This document shows positions 62,283-64,000 of a stretch of DNA of 64,000 nucleotides, piece by piece. Position 1 is the stretch's first letter; each line of letters opens with the position of its first letter. The stretch is from JAFDVL01 sp963794955 (lineage in GTDB: Bacteria; Acidobacteriota; Blastocatellia; RBC074): positions 1-64,000 of the forward strand of contig CAWCGF010000038.1 of assembly GCA_963794955.1 (NCBI GenBank). The letters are read 5' to 3'. A program made the position numbers and the translations under genes. The notes beneath the pieces were generated by a model that was not told the origin of the DNA, did not search any database, and was given only the letters and a program-made list of their open reading frames with translations.

Positions 62283-62543
62283 ATGTGTTTAGCGATACCA
62301 GGAAAGATCGTCGAGATTATTGATGCCGCGAATCATCTTGCCAAAATTGATATTGGTGGCGTGCGACGCAATGTGAACACTGCAATGCTTGACAATGCAA
62401 GTATCGGTGATTATGTGTTGGTGCATGTGGGCTTTGCGATGAGCAAGATCAACGAACGAGAGGCGCAGGAAACCTGGCGCATTTTAGCAGAGATGGGAGC
62501 CTACCAGGAAGAAGTTGACCAGTTCAAAACGGCGCTGGAATGA
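62283..62543 (+). CDS. hypC: HypC hydrogenase maturation chaperone, second copy
   Basis: 86 residues, intact. MCLAIPGKIVEIIDAANHLA carries the essential Cys2, followed by IGGVRRNVNTAMLDNASIGD and VLVHVGFAMSKINEREAQET. Twelve bases after hypB. It closes the hydrogenase locus. The first hypC (47949) is its paralogue. HypC proteins bind the large-subunit precursor, so a second copy may be specific for HhyL. Confidence 0.94.
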   Translation: MCLAIPGKIVEIIDAANHLAKIDIGGVRRNVNTAMLDNASIGDYVLVHVGFAMSKINEREAQETWRILAEMGAYQEEVDQFKTALE

Positions 62544-62729
62544 ATAGTGAAGCTTCAGTTCAAACTAATTAGCTGTGCAGTCCTGCATGATTCAGCGCGT
62601 GCATAATCTTCTGAGTTACCATAAACTATTGCCAGACTTTTTCGTAGTACAAAGACTCCACCCGCAGTAAGGTTCAGAAGGAATCCTATTTAAAAATTCA
62701 GCTTAAGCCTTTCTTTTTTTTCAAGTTAT

Positions 62730-62754
62730 CCACTCGCTCAGCTAAAGCGAGTGG
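62730..62754. terminator. Hairpin between hypC and the LysR gene
   Basis: CCACTCGCT (62730-62738) pairs with AGCGAGTGG (62746-62754) around CAGCTAA. On the minus strand an A-rich tract (62711-62720) lies at one foot. It sits between convergent genes and probably stops both transcripts. Its core resembles the palindrome at 39392-39411. Confidence 0.55.
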
Positions 62755-62766
62755 CAATGGGTCGCT

Positions 62767-63702
62767 TTACAACTTATTTTTTACCAGTTTTGTTGCCGTC
62801 TCAACGATATATTGGCGAAACCATTGATGCGCTGGATCGGAATGATGCCGCTGATGCCACAATAGCGTTAGCCGAAACGGCGGTAAAGCTAGTGGGAGTG
62901 GAAGAATTTGTAGGCGCAATTGACGATAAAAGAGCTGCGCCATTCTGGCTGGCACTGTCGCGATCAAATCCGTCTCAGAGACAAGAAACGGGATTGCAGC
63001 AAAATGCGGGGATTGCACGGTACTATGGCGCACATAACCTTTTTGCTCCAGTAACGTATCCACGATTCCAGGGCCTTGCGGTTTATAAAACTGCGCCACG
63101 TGTTCGGCGGCAGCAAACTGTTTCAGCGAAATTTTGCCGTTTATCGTGGGATGTTTGGCGCTGGCAATGCAAACGTTTTCTTCCTCCCAAAGCGTTTCCG
63201 AATGCAGCCGCGCATCCAGTGACAAAACATTGGGATAAAAGCCAATGGCCACGTCATAGGAATCGGCCAGCGAAGTAGTCGAAGGCGGCTCAAATACGCT
63301 GCGTGGCCGTTGAATCCGCAGTTTGATTGAGCCAGCACTTGCCCGTAACCTTTGCAGCAACGGCGCAACCAAAGTAATTTCGGCGTAATCGCTCGTCAAC
63401 AAATGAAATGTCCGTTCCGTCGCGGCTGGATCAAACACAGATTTTTCTTCCAACGCCTCGCGCAATTGTGCCAACGCCTGCCGCACCGGAAGGATGAGGG
63501 CTTGCGCGGCGGGGGTCGGAACCATTCCTTCGGTGGTGCGCACGAGCAGCGGATCATCAAAGGTGCGCCGCAATCGCGCCAACGCATTGCTCATCGCGGG
63601 CTGGCTTAATCCAATACGTTTGGCGGCGCGTGTCACATTGCATTCTTCGACCAACGCTTCCAACACGACCAGCAGATTCAGATCAATGGATTGCAGATTC
63701 AT
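62767..63702 (-). CDS. LysR-type transcriptional regulator
   Basis: 311 residues from the ATG at 63702 (earlier ATGs at 63720-63726 are possible). N-terminal winged helix (about 1-65: DLNLLVVLEALVEECNVTRA and LSQPAMSNALARLRRTFDDP) followed by a substrate-binding domain (about 90-300). The DLNLL start and LVRTTEGMVPT resemble the NodD/NahR subgroup, which often respond to aromatic or phenolic compounds. It is divergent from the gene starting at 63805, its likely target. Convergent with the hydrogenase operon, so a role there is not implied. Confidence 0.9.
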   Translation of the reverse strand: MNLQSIDLNLLVVLEALVEECNVTRAAKRIGLSQPAMSNALARLRRTFDDPLLVRTTEGMVPTPAAQALILPVRQALAQLREALEEKSVFDPAATERTFHLLTSDYAEITLVAPLLQRLRASAGSIKLRIQRPRSVFEPPSTTSLADSYDVAIGFYPNVLSLDARLHSETLWEEENVCIASAKHPTINGKISLKQFAAAEHVAQFYKPQGPGIVDTLLEQKGYVRHSTVQSPHFAAIPFLVSETDLIATVPARMAQLFYRQLRLQILPLPLALPPFRLTLLWHQRHHSDPAHQWFRQYIVETATKLVKNKL

Positions 63703-63804
63703 ACTGTGAATAATGGTCATCATCATAATCCATTGGCAAAATGTTTGCTACGAACGTATCTAGGATTGGTAGCGGCCACAAACCATTTGTCTGAAAGGAA
63801 ATCA

Positions 63805-64000
63805 ATGATGAAAACTGTACCTAAAATCTTAGTGCTGATCGGAATACTGATTTGTGCGTTCTCGGTGGTTGCGCAATCTCCGCAATCGGAAGCCCCGGCG
63901 GAACGTCGTGCCAAAGAACTGATTCAATTTATTAACTCCGGCAATCGTGCCGCCTATCAAAAGTACGTGACTGAAAATTTTGCCCCAAATTTCGCGCGCA
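63805..64000 (+). CDS. Secreted protein, N-terminal fragment
   Basis: It starts MMKTVPKILVLIGILICAFS behind AAAGGAA; 63805 and 63808 are both ATG. A signal peptide ends after VVAQ. The next stretch, AKELIQFINSGNRAAYQKYV followed by FAPNF, resembles the helical leader of acidobacterial secreted serine hydrolases or SnoaL/NTF2-like domains. The window ends after 65 codons, so the family is not certain. It diverges from the LysR gene and is probably under its control. Confidence 0.7.
   Translation, partial: MMKTVPKILVLIGILICAFSVVAQSPQSEAPAERRAKELIQFINSGNRAAYQKYVTENFAPNFAR

Noticed and set aside
62751..63278. 175-residue plus-strand frame
   Set aside because: Antisense to the LysR gene, which has a clear helix-turn-helix and full family length.

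Overview
The window reads as a draft contig of mixed origin. Positions 1 to about 4,367 are GC-rich and carry a branched-chain amino-acid (Liv) ABC transporter operon followed by a NIPSNAP-family gene, an arrangement typical of Alphaproteobacteria. Every gene there except the first is broken by several single-base frameshifts. At about 4,366-4,370 two unrelated reading frames on opposite strands stop abruptly, and base composition and gene style change. From there to the end the content fits an acidobacterium, probably class Blastocatellia: a Solibacter-type C-terminal domain on a giant secreted protein, a winged-helix/TPR regulator, a DUF1800-DUF1501 pair, many secreted hydrolases and an actinobacterial-type (group 1h) [NiFe] hydrogenase. 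The left join is most simply a chimeric assembly, though gene transfer is not excluded. Taxonomy is inferred from gene content only.

Layout. 4.4-6.3 kb: a truncated, frameshifted secreted P-domain/Ig-like protein. 6.4-7.9 kb: a complete IS4-family insertion sequence with 14-bp inverted ends and a 6-bp target duplication. 8.8-10.8 kb: a winged-helix/TPR regulator. 10.8-12.4 kb: exosortase and EpsI. 13.3-17.4 kb: a 1,391-residue secreted lyase-like protein. 17.5-20.4 kb: MgtE magnesium transporter, small membrane proteins and a CrcB/Fluc fluoride channel. 20.6-25.9 kb: DUF1501, DUF1800 and a truncated DUF7948/SBBP-type protein. 26.2-30.5 kb: a sensor kinase with a REC plus degenerate HD-GYP regulator, behind a sigma-28-like promoter. 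30.8-39.3 kb: a leftward run of hydrolases (endonuclease/exonuclease/phosphatase, M28 peptidase, amidase, two serine hydrolases), a TauD-like dioxygenase and a CocE/NonD remnant. 40.1-41.2 kb: two stand-alone receiver proteins.

41.8-62.5 kb is the centrepiece: a rightward 21-kb locus for a high-affinity uptake hydrogenase. The first half encodes a TPR protein, two tiny membrane proteins, a NifU-Rieske protein, an NHL-repeat protein, HypF, HypC, a SIS isomerase, HypD, HypE, HypA and HypB. After a 409-bp regulatory gap the second half encodes the small and large hydrogenase subunits, a NifU-like protein, a 74-residue disordered protein, DUF5947, DUF6084, two conserved unknowns, the maturation protease, a 47-residue DUF6893-like membrane peptide, DUF1440, a YceI lipocalin-like protein, and a second HypA-HypB-HypC set. 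The Hyp proteins build and insert the NiFe(CN)2CO centre, and the protease trims the large subunit. The NifU/Rieske, YceI and small membrane proteins are candidates for passing electrons to the quinone pool and placing the enzyme at the membrane. The window closes with a LysR regulator and the start of a secreted protein.

Single-base frameshifts are common in some stretches (1-10 kb, 35-51 kb, 60-61 kb) and absent from others. Most look like sequence errors in otherwise intact genes, so those genes are annotated across the frameshift. No rRNA, tRNA or CRISPR array was recognised.
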